64,000 nucleotides of DNA from Kosakonia sacchari SP1 (lineage in GTDB: Bacteria > Pseudomonadota > Gammaproteobacteria > Enterobacterales > Enterobacteriaceae): positions 2,542,001-2,606,000 of the forward strand of contig NZ_CP007215.2 of the NCBI RefSeq assembly GCF_000300455.3, given 5' to 3'. Below the pieces are notes generated by a model. The model saw only the letters and a list, made by a program, of their open reading frames with translations. It did no database searches and was not told the origin of the DNA. This document shows, in pieces, positions 18,417-28,617 of the stretch (the first letter of the stretch is position 1; the number at the start of each line of letters is the position of its first letter). Made by a program: the position numbers and the translations under genes.

Positions 18417-19832
18417 CTACATGACGATGCTTTTCGGCTCCATAAACGCCGCCAGTCCCCAGCGCCCCATTTCACGCCCGATCCCTGAATGTTTAAACCC
18501 GCCAAATGGCGCGGCAGCTTCGTGCGCCAGCGTATTGATCAACACCCGCCCGGCGGTGATTTGCCCGGCAACGCGACGTGCGCGTGCGGGATCGCGGCCC
18601 AGCACCAGCGCACTTAAGCCATAATCGGTGTCGTTAGCAATAGCGATCGCCTCGGCCTCATCCCGATAGGCGATCACCGATAACACCGGGCCAAAAATCT
18701 CTTCGCGCGCAATACGCATGCTGTTTTTGACCTCGCTAAACAGTGTCGGCCGTACCGACCACCCGCGCTCGCATCCGGCTGCGCGCCCTTCTCCACCCGC
18801 TAACAGGCGCGCGCCTTCCTGCTGACCAAGACGAATATAGGACTGCACGCGTTGCCACTGTTTTTCGCTGACCATCGGGCCAACTTCCGTGGTGGGATCG
18901 TGCGGATCGCCCGATCTTACCGCCGCGACAGCCTGCGCCAGCGCCGCTTCGCACTCGGCTTTGCGTGAGGCAGGCACCAGAATTCGCGTTCCCGCGACAC
19001 AGGCCTGGCCGCTGTTCATAAACCCGGCCTGAATCGCCAGTGGCACGGCGTCGGCTAAATCAGCATCCTCCAGAATAATGGTCGGCGACTTGCCACCCAG
19101 TTCCAGCGTGACGCGTTTAAAGGTTTCTGCTGCGTTACGCAAAATGGCTTTTCCCGTTGCCGTCGAGCCGGTAAAAGAGATTTTCGCCACGTCCGGATGA
19201 CGGCTGAGCGTCTCACCAACCACCTCGCCGCGCCCGGTCACAATATTGAACACACCCGGCGGCAACTGCGCCTGGTGCAGTGCCTGCGTGACAATGTGGG
19301 TTTGCAGCGCACTCATCTCGCTCGGTTTAACCACCGCCGTGCAGCCTGCGGCAAGTGCCGCCGCCAGTTTGCCGCAGATAAACCCGGCATCGCTGTTCCA
19401 CGGCGTGATCAATCCGGCGACGCCGAGCGGTGTCATCACCACGCGCGCCTGACCAACCACGGATTCGAACTCAAACGCTTTCAGCGCGTTGATCGCCGCC
19501 TCGATAACCGAAACCGGATAATGCGCCATCCAGCTGGCGCGCGATGCCGGCGCGCCATATTCCTCGACAATCGCCTGCAACAACGCGGGCTGGCAGGCTT
19601 CCAGCGCATCGCGCATACGCATCAGAGCGGCAATGCGTTCATCGCGGCTGGTTTGCGACCAGCCGGGAAACGCCGCTTTTGCCGCCGCAATGGCGTTAAG
19701 CGCATCGGCTTCATTAGCGAGCCGCACCTGACCGGTGCCTTCGCCGGTTGCCGGGTTAAACAGGTCGAAACGCTCTGTACCCTGCGGCGTGAGCCATTCG
19801 CCATTTATTGAAATCTGTTCAATCGCATGCAT
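18417..19832 (-). CDS. NAD(P)-dependent aldehyde dehydrogenase
   Basis: A 471-residue member of the aldehyde dehydrogenase superfamily. The glutamate loop LELGGKSP and the catalytic cysteine in NSGQACVAGTR are both present, as is the C-terminal PFGGFKHSGIGRE. The start at 19832 follows GAGGAGGTGG; longer in-frame readings have no better site. The substrate cannot be assigned. It is divergent from a LysR gene 99 bases away, which most likely controls it. Confidence 0.85.
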   Translation of the reverse strand: MHAIEQISINGEWLTPQGTERFDLFNPATGEGTGQVRLANEADALNAIAAAKAAFPGWSQTSRDERIAALMRMRDALEACQPALLQAIVEEYGAPASRASWMAHYPVSVIEAAINALKAFEFESVVGQARVVMTPLGVAGLITPWNSDAGFICGKLAAALAAGCTAVVKPSEMSALQTHIVTQALHQAQLPPGVFNIVTGRGEVVGETLSRHPDVAKISFTGSTATGKAILRNAAETFKRVTLELGGKSPTIILEDADLADAVPLAIQAGFMNSGQACVAGTRILVPASRKAECEAALAQAVAAVRSGDPHDPTTEVGPMVSEKQWQRVQSYIRLGQQEGARLLAGGEGRAAGCERGWSVRPTLFSEVKNSMRIAREEIFGPVLSVIAYRDEAEAIAIANDTDYGLSALVLGRDPARARRVAGQITAGRVLINTLAHEAAAPFGGFKHSGIGREMGRWGLAAFMEPKSIVM

Positions 19833-19931
19833 AACCACCTCCTCTTCACAATAAAGCCAGTGTGGCACGGCTTTATCGCGCTGATAATCCACGCTATGCT
19901 GCAAAGGTTATTGCGAAATTCGGGATAATCT

Positions 19932-20822
19932 ATGCATCGTTCAGGTTTGATTGAGCTGGAAGTGGTGATGGCCGTCATGCGCCGGGGCAGTTTTCGCGCC
20001 GCCGCGCAGGAACTGGGAATGTCGCCAACCGCGGTGAGTAACGCTATTGCCGGGCTGGAGAGCCGCCTGGCGATTCGGCTGTTTCACCGCACCACCCGCA
20101 GCGTGGCGCTGACCGAAGCCGGGCAGCGATTTGTTGCGCGTATTGGCCCGGCGCTGCGCGAAATCCAGCACGCGCATGAAGAGATCCACAGCGTGGCGGA
20201 AGAACCTTCCGGCACATTGCGCCTGAATGTCCCGCAAGCCGTCGGGCAACTGTTCTTAGATGATCTGCTGGTGCGTTTTCTGGCGCGCTACCCGCAGATA
20301 CGCATGGAAGTAGCCAGCGAAGCGAAGATGATCGACATAGTTGCCGACGGTTATGATGCCGGGATCCGTCTGGCGGAGTCTGTCCCACAGGATATGATTG
20401 CCGTGCCGCTCACGCCGGATATTCGCATGCGCGTGGTGGCAACATCTAAGTGGTTTGCCGAGCACGGTACGCCGCAGACGCCAGACGATTTACGCCAGCA
20501 CCAGGGCATTTGCATGCGTATGTCCAGCGGCGGAAATTACCGCTGGGAGCTGTCGCGCGACGGTGAGCGATTGTCGGTTGCCGTTCCGCCACGGCTGTCG
20601 ACCACCGATCTGTTTACCTCGATTGCCGCCGTGCGCGCAGGACTGGGCGTGGGTTTTCTGCCGGGGTTTTACATTGAAGAAGAGTTGCGTAACGGAACGC
20701 TGGTGAGCGTGCTGGATGAGTGGACACAGCCGTTTAAAGGACTGTGTTTGTACTATCCTGGACACCGCCACATCCCTGTGGGGTTGCAGGCATTTATTGC
20801 CTTTATCCGGGAGTCGCGTTAA
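19932..20822 (+). CDS. LysR-family regulator, probable regulator of adjacent aldehyde dehydrogenase
   Basis: A 296-residue protein. A winged helix-turn-helix at residues ~5-62 (AAAQELGMSPTAVSNAIAGLE) is followed by a LysR substrate-binding domain of the DhcR/AaeR-like group. It is divergent from the aldehyde dehydrogenase gene, the classical arrangement for a LysR regulator and its target. The stop abuts the stop of the AhpD-like gene on the other strand. Confidence 0.88.
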   Translation: MHRSGLIELEVVMAVMRRGSFRAAAQELGMSPTAVSNAIAGLESRLAIRLFHRTTRSVALTEAGQRFVARIGPALREIQHAHEEIHSVAEEPSGTLRLNVPQAVGQLFLDDLLVRFLARYPQIRMEVASEAKMIDIVADGYDAGIRLAESVPQDMIAVPLTPDIRMRVVATSKWFAEHGTPQTPDDLRQHQGICMRMSSGGNYRWELSRDGERLSVAVPPRLSTTDLFTSIAAVRAGLGVGFLPGFYIEEELRNGTLVSVLDEWTQPFKGLCLYYPGHRHIPVGLQAFIAFIRESR

Positions 20823-21302
20823 TTACTCGAGGTGCGCGCGATCGAGTCCGTAGGCTTTATCCAGCGCGCCAGGTAAGGTTTGCGACAGTACCATCAGGCG
20901 GTTCCAGCTATTAATGATGGCAATGGAAAACGCCAGTTCGGAAAGCTCCACTTCGCTGAAATGCTCCCGCGCCTCACGGTACAGCTCATCAGGCACGCCA
21001 TGCGCGTCGAGTTTGGTCAACGCTTCACACAGCGCCAGCGCGGCTTTCTCTTTGGCGGTAAACAGTGGCGATTCACGCCAGATAGCGACGTGGTAGATGC
21101 GCAGCTCGCGCTCACCGTGCAGTTTCGCCTGTTTCACATGCATATCCAGGCAGAATGCGCAGCCGTTGAGCTGCGAAGCGCGGATATCGACCAGATTTTT
21201 AATACCAATATCCAGACTGCTGGCGTGCGACGCCTGGCTGGCATCGCCGAGGGTTTTGATTAATGCCGGAACGGTCTGGAACAGATTTACGCGATTGCTC
21301 AT
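20823..21302 (-). CDS. AhpD-like carboxymuconolactone decarboxylase family protein
   Basis: A 159-residue protein of the AhpD/CMD fold. The redox pair C-x2-C plus histidine is visible in NGCAFCLDMHVKQA near residues 46-59, the peroxidase-type signature of the AhpD branch. It probably acts as an alkylhydroperoxidase or disulfide reductase in the cytoplasm. It is divergent from a MocR-type regulator 92 bases away, which suggests control by that regulator. Confidence 0.85.
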   Translation of the reverse strand: MSNRVNLFQTVPALIKTLGDASQASHASSLDIGIKNLVDIRASQLNGCAFCLDMHVKQAKLHGERELRIYHVAIWRESPLFTAKEKAALALCEALTKLDAHGVPDELYREAREHFSEVELSELAFSIAIINSWNRLMVLSQTLPGALDKAYGLDRAHLE

Positions 21303-21394
21303 CGTCTTTAGCCTCGTTTATGGATTCAACAACCGCTATAGTACGCTTTTATGCCATAGTAAAAAGATGCAAAAACAGTAAATAGAGGTAGGAC

Positions 21395-22813
21395 ATGAAG
21401 CCGGGTTATAAAGCCATTTACGAACAGTATCGGCACAGCATTGCCAGCGGGTTGCTAAAACCGGGTGATAAAGTGCCTTCGGTGCGTGTGCTGGCCAGCG
21501 AATTGGGTGTCGCGCGCAAAACCGTGGAAACGGCCTGGGCGATTCTGGTCGGTGAAGGCTATCTGGTAAGCCAGGGCGCGCGCGGCACGCGGGTCAACCC
21601 GGATCTGGTGCTGAGCGAGCCATCCATCCCGGACATTGCGCCGCAGGCAGCAGACGCGCCAGCGGGCATTGCGGACGTGCTGCGCGATCGCCCCGGTTTT
21701 TTGCGCCCCGGCATTCCGTCTCTCGACGCCTTCCCCTACAAAAAGTGGCTGCTGTTGTGCGGCAAAGCGGTGCGTTCGATGTCGCCAATGGAGATGACCA
21801 ACCCGCCGCTGCTGGGTTACACGCCGCTGCGCGAAGCGATTGCCCATTATGTGAATGTGTCGCGCGGTTTATCCTGCACGGCCGATCAGATTTTCATCAC
21901 TAGTGGGTACAGCAACAACCTGCGGTTGATCCTCAATGCGCTTACCACGACACGCGATAAAGTGCTGTTTGAAGATCCCGGTTACTATTTTGGTACCCAG
22001 GCGCTGAAACGTGCCGCCAATAATCTGCACTTTGTCCCGGTGGACAGCCAGGGCCTGAATGTCGACTATTTGCAGCAGTATCACCGTGATGCGCAGCTGG
22101 TTTTTGTGACACCGTCACATCATAGCCCACTGGCGGTGACCCTTTCGCTCCCGCGCAAGCAGCAATTGCTGACCTGGGCAAGCCAGCATAACAGCTGGAT
22201 TATCGAAGATGATTACGACGGCGAATTCCACTACACCCGCAAAGTGCTTCCGTCGCTGAAAAGCCTTGATACTGATGATCGGGTTATCTATATGGGCACT
22301 TTCAGCAAGACGGTGATGCCTGCGCTGCGCATTAGCTATATTGTCATGCCGCGCGCGACACTTGCCGCATTTCGTGAAACGGCCGAACTTACCGAAAGCG
22401 GTCAGCCGGTGCTGACGCAGAAAATCCTCGCGGCGTTTCTCGGCGAAGGTCATTTTTATAAGCATTTAAAAAAGATGCGTACGCTCTATTCGCAGCGCAG
22501 AAAGTATGTGCTGGACGCGCTGGAGCACATTTATCCGGGGCTTTTTACCGTGGAAGTGAGCGATGGTGGCATGCATATCGCCGCGTTTTTACGCACCAGC
22601 ACGCAGGATACCGCGCTAGCGGACATCTGGCAGCGGTTTCAATTGCAGGTTAGCCCGCTTTCGCGCTGGTATAACACCTCCGCCAAACGCTACGGCGTGA
22701 TTATCGGTTATACCAATGTGAGATCAGCGGAAGAAGCACTGGCGCTATTGCAGCGCCCGGCTGAGGAAACACGGGCGCTGCTGGCGGTCAATGATATTAA
22801 GGCAAGCTACTGA
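21395..22813 (+). CDS. MocR/PdxR-type GntR regulator with aminotransferase domain
   Basis: A 472-residue fusion. Residues ~1-75 are a GntR winged helix-turn-helix (LASELGVARKTVETAWAIL). Residues ~110-465 are a fold-type I aminotransferase domain, with the PLP lysine expected in YMGTFSKTVMPALR. Family knowledge: MocR proteins sense PLP or its adducts. It is divergent from the AhpD-like gene. Its 3' end overlaps a possible 34-codon gene on the other strand. Confidence 0.88.
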   Translation: MKPGYKAIYEQYRHSIASGLLKPGDKVPSVRVLASELGVARKTVETAWAILVGEGYLVSQGARGTRVNPDLVLSEPSIPDIAPQAADAPAGIADVLRDRPGFLRPGIPSLDAFPYKKWLLLCGKAVRSMSPMEMTNPPLLGYTPLREAIAHYVNVSRGLSCTADQIFITSGYSNNLRLILNALTTTRDKVLFEDPGYYFGTQALKRAANNLHFVPVDSQGLNVDYLQQYHRDAQLVFVTPSHHSPLAVTLSLPRKQQLLTWASQHNSWIIEDDYDGEFHYTRKVLPSLKSLDTDDRVIYMGTFSKTVMPALRISYIVMPRATLAAFRETAELTESGQPVLTQKILAAFLGEGHFYKHLKKMRTLYSQRRKYVLDALEHIYPGLFTVEVSDGGMHIAAFLRTSTQDTALADIWQRFQLQVSPLSRWYNTSAKRYGVIIGYTNVRSAEEALALLQRPAEETRALLAVNDIKASY

Positions 22814-22901
22814 CGAAGGAGAGATCCCACGCCGTGGCGAGAAGCGAGAAGCTGACCAGCAGGGTCAACGCTAATGAGATAGTTCTGTCGGACTTTTCCA
22901 T
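22797..22901 (-). CDS. Possible 34-residue single-pass membrane peptide
   Basis: A minus-strand frame of 34 codons starts with ATG after GAGGGACGTGCG and ends TTGCCTTAA. The peptide begins MEKSDRTIS and continues with a hydrophobic stretch of about 16 residues (LALTLLVSFSLLATAW), as expected for a small inner-membrane protein. It lies upstream of no obvious partner and its last 17 bases overlap the MocR gene. I do not recognise the family. The good ribosome-binding site and the hydrophobic profile support it, but a chance frame is possible. Confidence 0.45.
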   Translation of the reverse strand: MEKSDRTISLALTLLVSFSLLATAWDLSFVSSLP

Positions 22902-22977
22902 CGCACGTCCCTCTCTGTTGTGGGTTTCGCTATCAGACTGAAAAAATCGAAAGATCGATGACTCTCCACAGCAAAGT

Positions 22978-23892
22978 TTAGGTTAATTGATAATTTTTGC
23001 CTGGTGTCATTTTGTGCGGAAGCACATCGGTATCCACCATTTGCAGTAAATCAATCTCGATGGCGTTGCTGATAGCGTCCAGCGGCAGATCGTTATCCTC
23101 TTCGCCAAACGGGTCTTCCAGCTCTTCTGCCAGCGTATCCAGCGAAATAAAGGTGTAGGAAATCAGTACCGAGATAAACGGGGTCATAAAGTGCAAATCC
23201 ACCACCAGCGCGAACGGCAGCATGATGCAAAACAGGTACACGGTGCGATGCAGGATCAACGAATAGGCAAACGGCAACGGCGTGGTAAAAATGCGTTCGC
23301 AGCCAGAAAGCACGGCGGACATGTCGTGCAGCCGCTGGTTGATACTGCTGAATAAAACATCCGAAAGCGCGCCCTGCGCTCGGCGTTCACCTAGCCATTC
23401 GCCCATTAATAACAGAATGCGGTTGGCTGGTGAATGCGCGTTCAGCACGTTATGCAGATCGTCTGGCGTCAGGTATTTCGCCAGCACGTCGCCTTGTGGC
23501 TTGCGGCGCAACGTCATGCGCAAAGAGTGCGCGAAGGCGATTTGCAACTGAATAAAGTGCCGTAATCCCTCATCATCTGGCAGCGTGGTTTTCACTTCAC
23601 GCAGCAGCGAACGCGAAGCGATCATCAACTGTCCCCACAACACCCTTGCTTCGCTGTAGCGGGCAAAACAGGCGTTGTTACGAAAACCTAAAAAGATAGC
23701 GATAGCGACACCGAGAATGCTGAACGGCGCGACGGTCAGCTTGATACCCAGCGAGGTGTACCACGGCAGCATCCAGATCACCGCGATGGAGAGCAGGAAA
23801 TTCATCAGTAAACGCGAGGTGATTTTTGGCAGTACGGAACCGTGCCAGACAAAAAGACGGGGAAGCCAGTGTTGTTGAGGTCGAACGATCAT
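22978..23892 (-). CDS. yneE: YneE, bestrophin-family channel protein
   Basis: A 304-residue membrane protein that matches E. coli YneE nearly end to end. Hydrophobic segments lie near residues 30-50, 55-75 and in a pair around 210-255, as in bestrophins. The conserved FLGFRNNACFARY and ELEDPFGEEDNDLPLD segments are present; the latter is the bestrophin calcium-clasp-like motif. Bacterial bestrophins form pentameric ion channels. As in E. coli it neighbours uxaB. Confidence 0.9.
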   Translation of the reverse strand: MIVRPQQHWLPRLFVWHGSVLPKITSRLLMNFLLSIAVIWMLPWYTSLGIKLTVAPFSILGVAIAIFLGFRNNACFARYSEARVLWGQLMIASRSLLREVKTTLPDDEGLRHFIQLQIAFAHSLRMTLRRKPQGDVLAKYLTPDDLHNVLNAHSPANRILLLMGEWLGERRAQGALSDVLFSSINQRLHDMSAVLSGCERIFTTPLPFAYSLILHRTVYLFCIMLPFALVVDLHFMTPFISVLISYTFISLDTLAEELEDPFGEEDNDLPLDAISNAIEIDLLQMVDTDVLPHKMTPGKNYQLT

Positions 23893-24140
23893 CTTGAATT
23901 GTGTGCATTAGGGAGAGCGGCATTATTAAACGTGATCGCAATCACAGTTGCAAGTTTGATAATAAATTGTGACAAAAAATCGCTCTACTGGACGATTGAT
24001 GGCGCAGAAGTTGCTGAAACCTGTTATACAACTATTTAATAGTATGTTGTAACTAATAAAGGATAAGCACCGTTTCCCGCGTTGTTACTCCGCTTGTCGC
24101 TCAGCGGTTGCCCACCAGCCATTCGGTAAATGCGGTAAAA
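23893..24140. other. Gene-free stretch between yneE and uxaB
   Basis: About 250 bases without a supportable gene. It is AT-rich near 23,950-24,060 and probably holds the yneE promoter. Short readings here lack ribosome-binding sites and family resemblance. Confidence 0.5.
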
Positions 24141-24167
24141 AAAGAAAAACCCGGCCGGAGCCGGGTT
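24138..24167 (-). terminator. uxaB terminator
   Basis: Read on the minus strand, an 8-bp stem AACCCGGC / GCCGGGTT with a 4-base loop is followed by a T-rich run (TTTTCTTTTTTT). It lies 24 bases after the uxaB stop. Confidence 0.88.
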
Positions 24168-24191
24168 GGATATTCACTTAATATTGTGCGA

Positions 24192-25643
24192 TTAGCACAG
24201 CGGTTTAACCGCATCACGCATGCCACGCAGCAGAATAGCGTCCAGATCCAGCGAAACCAGCTCTACCAGACCCGCCACTTTAGTCAGATCCTGTTCCCAG
24301 TGATCGCTTACGGAGAGCACCGCTTTTACCAGTTCGCTGGTGCTGATCTGGCGATCGCCATGCTGGCTCCAAAGCTGCCGGTAGCGCTCGATCCAGTGCG
24401 CGTCATCCTGCACCGGATACGCCTGCCCGTCGCGTTCACCGCGATAGAACGCAATCAACGCCGCCAGCGCAAAAGTCAGGCGCGCAGGCAGTTTGCCGTG
24501 GGCTTTTTGCCCTGCCAGCAATTGCGGCAGAATGCGGGTACGGAATTTTGTCATGCCGTTCAGGGCAATCGACAGCAACTGGTGTTTGATGTACGGGTTA
24601 CGGAAACGCCCGGTCACTGCACTGGCGAAAGATTCCAGCTCATCGCGCGGCAGATCCAGCACCGGAATAATCTCTTCGTAAATCGCTTTTTCTACAAACG
24701 CACAGATTTCGCTGTCGTTCATAGCTTCACCTACAGTATCCAGACCCGCCTGATACGCCACCGGTACCAGTGCAGTGTGCGCACCGTTGAGGATCGCCAC
24801 TTTACGCTCTTTATACGGTTTAATATCGTCAACAATCAGTACGTTAAGCGGGAATTTATCCAGGCGCAGCTCAGCCGCCAGCGATTTCGGCCCCTGAATC
24901 ACAAACAGGTAGAAGTGCTCAGCGGTATCAAGGAACGAATCCTGGTAGCCCAGCTCCGCTTCCAGTTTCGCCACTTCATCACGCGGGTAACCGGTAACGA
25001 TCCGGTCAACCAACGTGGAGCAGAAGGCGTTGGCGTTATCCAGCCACTGAGTAAACTCCGCGCCCAGCGCCCACTCCTGCGCATAACGCAGCACCAGCTC
25101 GCGCAACGCGTCGCCGTTGTAATCAATCAGTTCACAAGGAATGATCACCCAGCCTTTATCTGCCGCGCCAGCGAAGTGCGTGAAACGTTCGAACAGCAGG
25201 CGCGTCAGTTTGGCCGGGTAGCTAACGGCCGGGGCATCGTCAAATTTATCGCCCGCATGGTAACTGATGCCCGCTTCAGTGGTGTTTGAAAAAACAAAAC
25301 GGATATCCGGGTTATGGGCAAGTTTCAGGAACTCGTCGTACTGGGAATAGACGCTGATTTCACGGTTTACAGAGCGGATCAGGCGCGCGTCGCTCACCGC
25401 TTCGCCCTGCTCATTCAGACCGCGAATAATGGTGGTATACAGGCCATCCTGAGTGCTCAGGGACGGCGGGAAATCACTTTGAATAGGGCGAACAACCACC
25501 ACACCGGCGTTCAGGTCGGTGTGCTCATTCAGCAGATCGATTTGCCAGTCGACAAAAGCGCGCAAAAAATTCCCTTCGCCGAACTGAATAATACGTTCAG
25601 GATATTCAGCGCCGGGAAAGTTGCGACGGTTTAATGTGTTCAC
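24192..25643 (-). CDS. uxaB: UxaB, tagaturonate reductase (altronate oxidoreductase)
   Basis: A 483-residue polyol dehydrogenase that reduces D-tagaturonate to D-altronate with NADH in galacturonate catabolism. It matches E. coli UxaB over its whole length, including [13 protein letters not shown], the nucleotide-binding N-terminus and the [16 protein letters not shown] catalytic region. The start codon is GTG at 25643, 8 bases after AAGGAA; E. coli uses ATG here. Upstream, TTGGT and TACCA half-sites near 25,684-25,703 might be an ExuR operator, but the match is weak. In E. coli uxaB is controlled by ExuR and CRP. Confidence 0.95.
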   Translation of the reverse strand: MNTLNRRNFPGAEYPERIIQFGEGNFLRAFVDWQIDLLNEHTDLNAGVVVVRPIQSDFPPSLSTQDGLYTTIIRGLNEQGEAVSDARLIRSVNREISVYSQYDEFLKLAHNPDIRFVFSNTTEAGISYHAGDKFDDAPAVSYPAKLTRLLFERFTHFAGAADKGWVIIPCELIDYNGDALRELVLRYAQEWALGAEFTQWLDNANAFCSTLVDRIVTGYPRDEVAKLEAELGYQDSFLDTAEHFYLFVIQGPKSLAAELRLDKFPLNVLIVDDIKPYKERKVAILNGAHTALVPVAYQAGLDTVGEAMNDSEICAFVEKAIYEEIIPVLDLPRDELESFASAVTGRFRNPYIKHQLLSIALNGMTKFRTRILPQLLAGQKAHGKLPARLTFALAALIAFYRGERDGQAYPVQDDAHWIERYRQLWSQHGDRQISTSELVKAVLSVSDHWEQDLTKVAGLVELVSLDLDAILLRGMRDAVKPLC

Positions 25644-25759
25644 AGTGGGTTCCTTTTTTGATTAGTCATACAACCTGGGGGGATTGGTGTAATAACTTAC
25701 CAGACTTTTAGACCATGAAACCCTGTTTTGATCAAAATGGGATGTCTTATTGGCGCGAA

Positions 25760-26284
25760 TTATAAGAGCTTGTAAAAAATTGTCGTCGCCGTCACATTTC
25801 CGTCCGGCATCAGCGCAAAGCGCGGGATCTCACCCACCCGCTGCCAGCCGCATTGCTGGTAGAAATGTTCCGCTCCGCTGCCGGTGGAGGTATCGAGCAC
25901 CAGCACGGTTTTACCGTGCGCCAGCGCCTCACTTTCCAGCGCATCCATCAGGCGACGCGCCAGCCCCTGACGGCGGGCTTTTTCATGTACCAGTAATTTT
26001 GACACATCGGCGCGATGCGGCTGGTTTTCAGGTTGTTCCAGCACCACCTGCACGGTGCCAACAATCTTACCGGCGTCATCTTGCGCCACCAGCACAATGC
26101 GTTCCCCTCGCGCGGCACTTGCGGCGACGCCAGACCAGAATTGCAGGGATTTCTCACGCGAAAGCGGATGCATGAAGCTGACAGAAGCGCCGCCGGAAAC
26201 GCAGTTTTCCAGCACTTCGCAAAGGGAATGAATTTGTGACGCGAGCGCTTCGCCCGCCAGCGAATGGATATGATAAGTGGTCAT
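25760..26284 (-). CDS. GNAT-family N-acetyltransferase
   Basis: A 174-residue acetyltransferase. The acetyl-CoA-binding motif A is VHEKARRQGLARRLMDALE near residues 92-110, and the C-terminal FYQQCGWQRVGEIP is typical of GNAT motif B. The start follows AAGGAACAAAA. It lies between uxaB and a diguanylate cyclase, a position with no equivalent in E. coli K-12. The substrate is unknown. Confidence 0.82.
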   Translation of the reverse strand: MTTYHIHSLAGEALASQIHSLCEVLENCVSGGASVSFMHPLSREKSLQFWSGVAASAARGERIVLVAQDDAGKIVGTVQVVLEQPENQPHRADVSKLLVHEKARRQGLARRLMDALESEALAHGKTVLVLDTSTGSGAEHFYQQCGWQRVGEIPRFALMPDGNVTATTIFYKLL

Positions 26285-26363
26285 TTTTGTTCCTTAAAAA
26301 CAACCACTATCAGCTTTACAACTTATTAACACAAGCCCAGCAAACATAGGTTTTTGTGATGAT

Positions 26364-27332
26364 TCAGCGGCCGCGATGGTTGCGCTCTTTCATGGCATAC
26401 ATCTGTTGATCTGCCGCCTTCATCCACGGCTTCAGTTCACCGCAGCCATCGTGATCAAACTCACTGATCCCCCAGGAAAACGCCAGCTTCCACGGCTTAC
26501 CGGAGCTCTGATTCCACGCCTCAACCTGTTCTACCAGATGCTGCATCGCAATCCATGCGCCCTGCTCATCGGTATCGGAAAAGAGGATCGCGAATTCGTC
26601 GCCGCCGTAGCGCACCCGCAGATCCGCTTCGCGCAGGCTGGCGCTCATAACCGTGGCCATCGCTTTCAGCGCTTCGTCACCTTCGCCATGGCCCCAGGTG
26701 TCGTTAATCGTTTTGAAATTGTCGAGATCGATCCACGCCAGCGTTAACGGTTCCGCGCGCCGACGCGCGCCCACTATGGCGAACTTCGCCAGGCTTTCAA
26801 AACCGCGGCGGTTAAATAAACCGGTCAGTTCGTCCGTGGTCGCCGCGCTCATCACCGCGAACTCATCTTCAACGATCATGGCAAAATCTTTCAGGTAGTC
26901 CCGTTCTGCGTCCGTGAACTGCCGCGCGGTGCTATCCACCAGGCAGAATGCGCCCACCACCGCGCCGTCCGGCAAACGTAATGGATACCCGGCATAGAAA
27001 CGGATATTCATCTCCCCGGTCACCAGCGGATTGTCGGCAAAACGATCATCGCCGTGGGTATCCGGAATAATCAACGGTTCGGTATGCAAGATGGTATGAC
27101 CACAAAAGGTGATCTTACGCGGCAGCGGTTCACGCACGGCACCCGACGTGGATTTGAAGAAAAGCATCTCTTCATCAACCAGCGTGATCAACGCCGCACG
27201 GACATCGAACATACGCTTAGCCAGCCGGGTAAGCCGGTCAAGACGCTCGGTTACGCCGGTTTCCAGAAGCCCGGAGTCGCGCAGCGACGCCAGTCGTTGT
27301 TCCTCATCTGCGGGAATAGCAGGTATTTTCAT
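26364..27332 (-). CDS. GAF-GGDEF diguanylate cyclase, YneF/DgcF position
   Basis: A 322-residue protein with an N-terminal GAF domain (about residues 20-155) and a C-terminal GGDEF domain (about 165-320). The active-site loop is RYGGDEFAIL, so it should make c-di-GMP. There is no transmembrane segment. An RxxD inhibitory site is not obvious five residues upstream. It sits after uxaB as yneF (dgcF) does in E. coli, but the GAF architecture differs from what I recall for DgcF, so no symbol is given. Confidence 0.87.
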   Translation of the reverse strand: MKIPAIPADEEQRLASLRDSGLLETGVTERLDRLTRLAKRMFDVRAALITLVDEEMLFFKSTSGAVREPLPRKITFCGHTILHTEPLIIPDTHGDDRFADNPLVTGEMNIRFYAGYPLRLPDGAVVGAFCLVDSTARQFTDAERDYLKDFAMIVEDEFAVMSAATTDELTGLFNRRGFESLAKFAIVGARRRAEPLTLAWIDLDNFKTINDTWGHGEGDEALKAMATVMSASLREADLRVRYGGDEFAILFSDTDEQGAWIAMQHLVEQVEAWNQSSGKPWKLAFSWGISEFDHDGCGELKPWMKAADQQMYAMKERNHRGR

Positions 27333-27434
27333 AAGGGGCCGTTTCCATTCTCAGGCTGTTAATGCGCAACACGATAAAAAGTGACGTTAATTTCACGGCA
27401 TACAGCATAAAGCGTAGCTTATTCAGCACGTTTG

Positions 27435-28490
27435 TCAGTGTGAGTAGATCTGGTTTTTTCCCAGTCGTTTAGCCTGATAAAGCGCGTCGTCTGCGGCTTT
27501 TAACCAGTCGGTAACACTGCGCATTTCCGGTAGCGCGCTGGCAATACCGATGCTCAACGTACATTTGAACGCATGCTCCTGCATCACTGTCATTACCGCA
27601 GCCGCATCCATGATCCGGGTTGCCACCGCGTACGCCTCCTCTGCTGGCGTATCGGGCAATAAAATCACAAACTCATCGCCACCGAGGCGCGCGGGCGTGT
27701 CCGTTGTGCGGGTGGTGATATGCAAAATTTTCGACACGGTGACCAATAATGCATCGCCAATTTTATGACCAAAGCGGTCATTCACCTCTTTAAAGTTATC
27801 AATATCGATAAACATCAACGAGGAGTGGCGCGGCGTCACGTGCAGTTTTTCCAGCTCATACTGAATCCGTTTTTCCAGCAGGCGGCGATTGGCGATATCA
27901 AGCAACGGATCCATCATCGCGATACGCTCAAGCTCGCGGCTTTTTATTCGCAACCTGACGGCAATGCTGTCGGTGAGTGCGCTGAGCGCCAGGATATAAA
28001 TGCCAATGAGCGGCAACGTGGCGAACATCGTTCGCTGTGTCACCTGCAACTCCAGGGGTAAACCGAGCGCCAGCCAGGTAAGTAAGAACGCCGCAAGCAG
28101 GGCCAGTGCCGCTTTACGCATCAACCCAAACCCGCCCGCCGATAAGCGGTCAGAGAGCAAAATGGTGGCAATCACCACCGACGGCAGCGGGTTGACCGCC
28201 ATTAACGCAATCCAGAACCCGCCTGCGCCAGCGTCAAGGACCAGATTTTGATGTTCAATTTGCAGCGGCATCTGCGCGTTGCGCGCGCGCAAAAACGCGA
28301 GGGTAGGCCATATAAAGGCATTAGCGCACAGCAACACTACGCTCCACGCGGGGCGATGCAGTTCAAGAAGGACGGAAAGAATGGGGAAAAAGCAGAGTAG
28401 CGTTCCCAGAATACGCATCAGATACATCCGCCTGGCAAAACGCTTGCCTGGGATCCGCTCGTGTTTATTCAAATTATCCGATCCGCTCAT
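27435..28490 (-). CDS. Membrane-bound GGDEF diguanylate cyclase
   Basis: A 351-residue protein. The first ~180 residues hold about six hydrophobic segments. The GGDEF domain fills residues ~185-350, with active site RLGGDEFVILL. No strong Shine-Dalgarno sequence precedes ATG 28490, so the start is uncertain. It is the second of three consecutive cyclase genes on the same strand. It has a membrane sensor unlike those of its two neighbours. Confidence 0.85.
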   Translation of the reverse strand: MSGSDNLNKHERIPGKRFARRMYLMRILGTLLCFFPILSVLLELHRPAWSVVLLCANAFIWPTLAFLRARNAQMPLQIEHQNLVLDAGAGGFWIALMAVNPLPSVVIATILLSDRLSAGGFGLMRKAALALLAAFLLTWLALGLPLELQVTQRTMFATLPLIGIYILALSALTDSIAVRLRIKSRELERIAMMDPLLDIANRRLLEKRIQYELEKLHVTPRHSSLMFIDIDNFKEVNDRFGHKIGDALLVTVSKILHITTRTTDTPARLGGDEFVILLPDTPAEEAYAVATRIMDAAAVMTVMQEHAFKCTLSIGIASALPEMRSVTDWLKAADDALYQAKRLGKNQIYSH

Positions 28491-28617
28491 AACGCGATGA
28501 TTCCGCTACGTATACGCAATAATAGTATTGACGATAAAAATTAGTAGCAAGCAATTTAATAAGTTATCGATATTAATTGCCGCTATCGTCATCACCAGCT
28601 GCGACACGCACGGGGAA

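Noticed and set aside
24108..25289. A 393-codon open frame on the plus strand opposite uxaB
   Set aside because: It is the shadow of uxaB, a full-length E. coli orthologue on the minus strand, and its composition is basic and gene-unlike.
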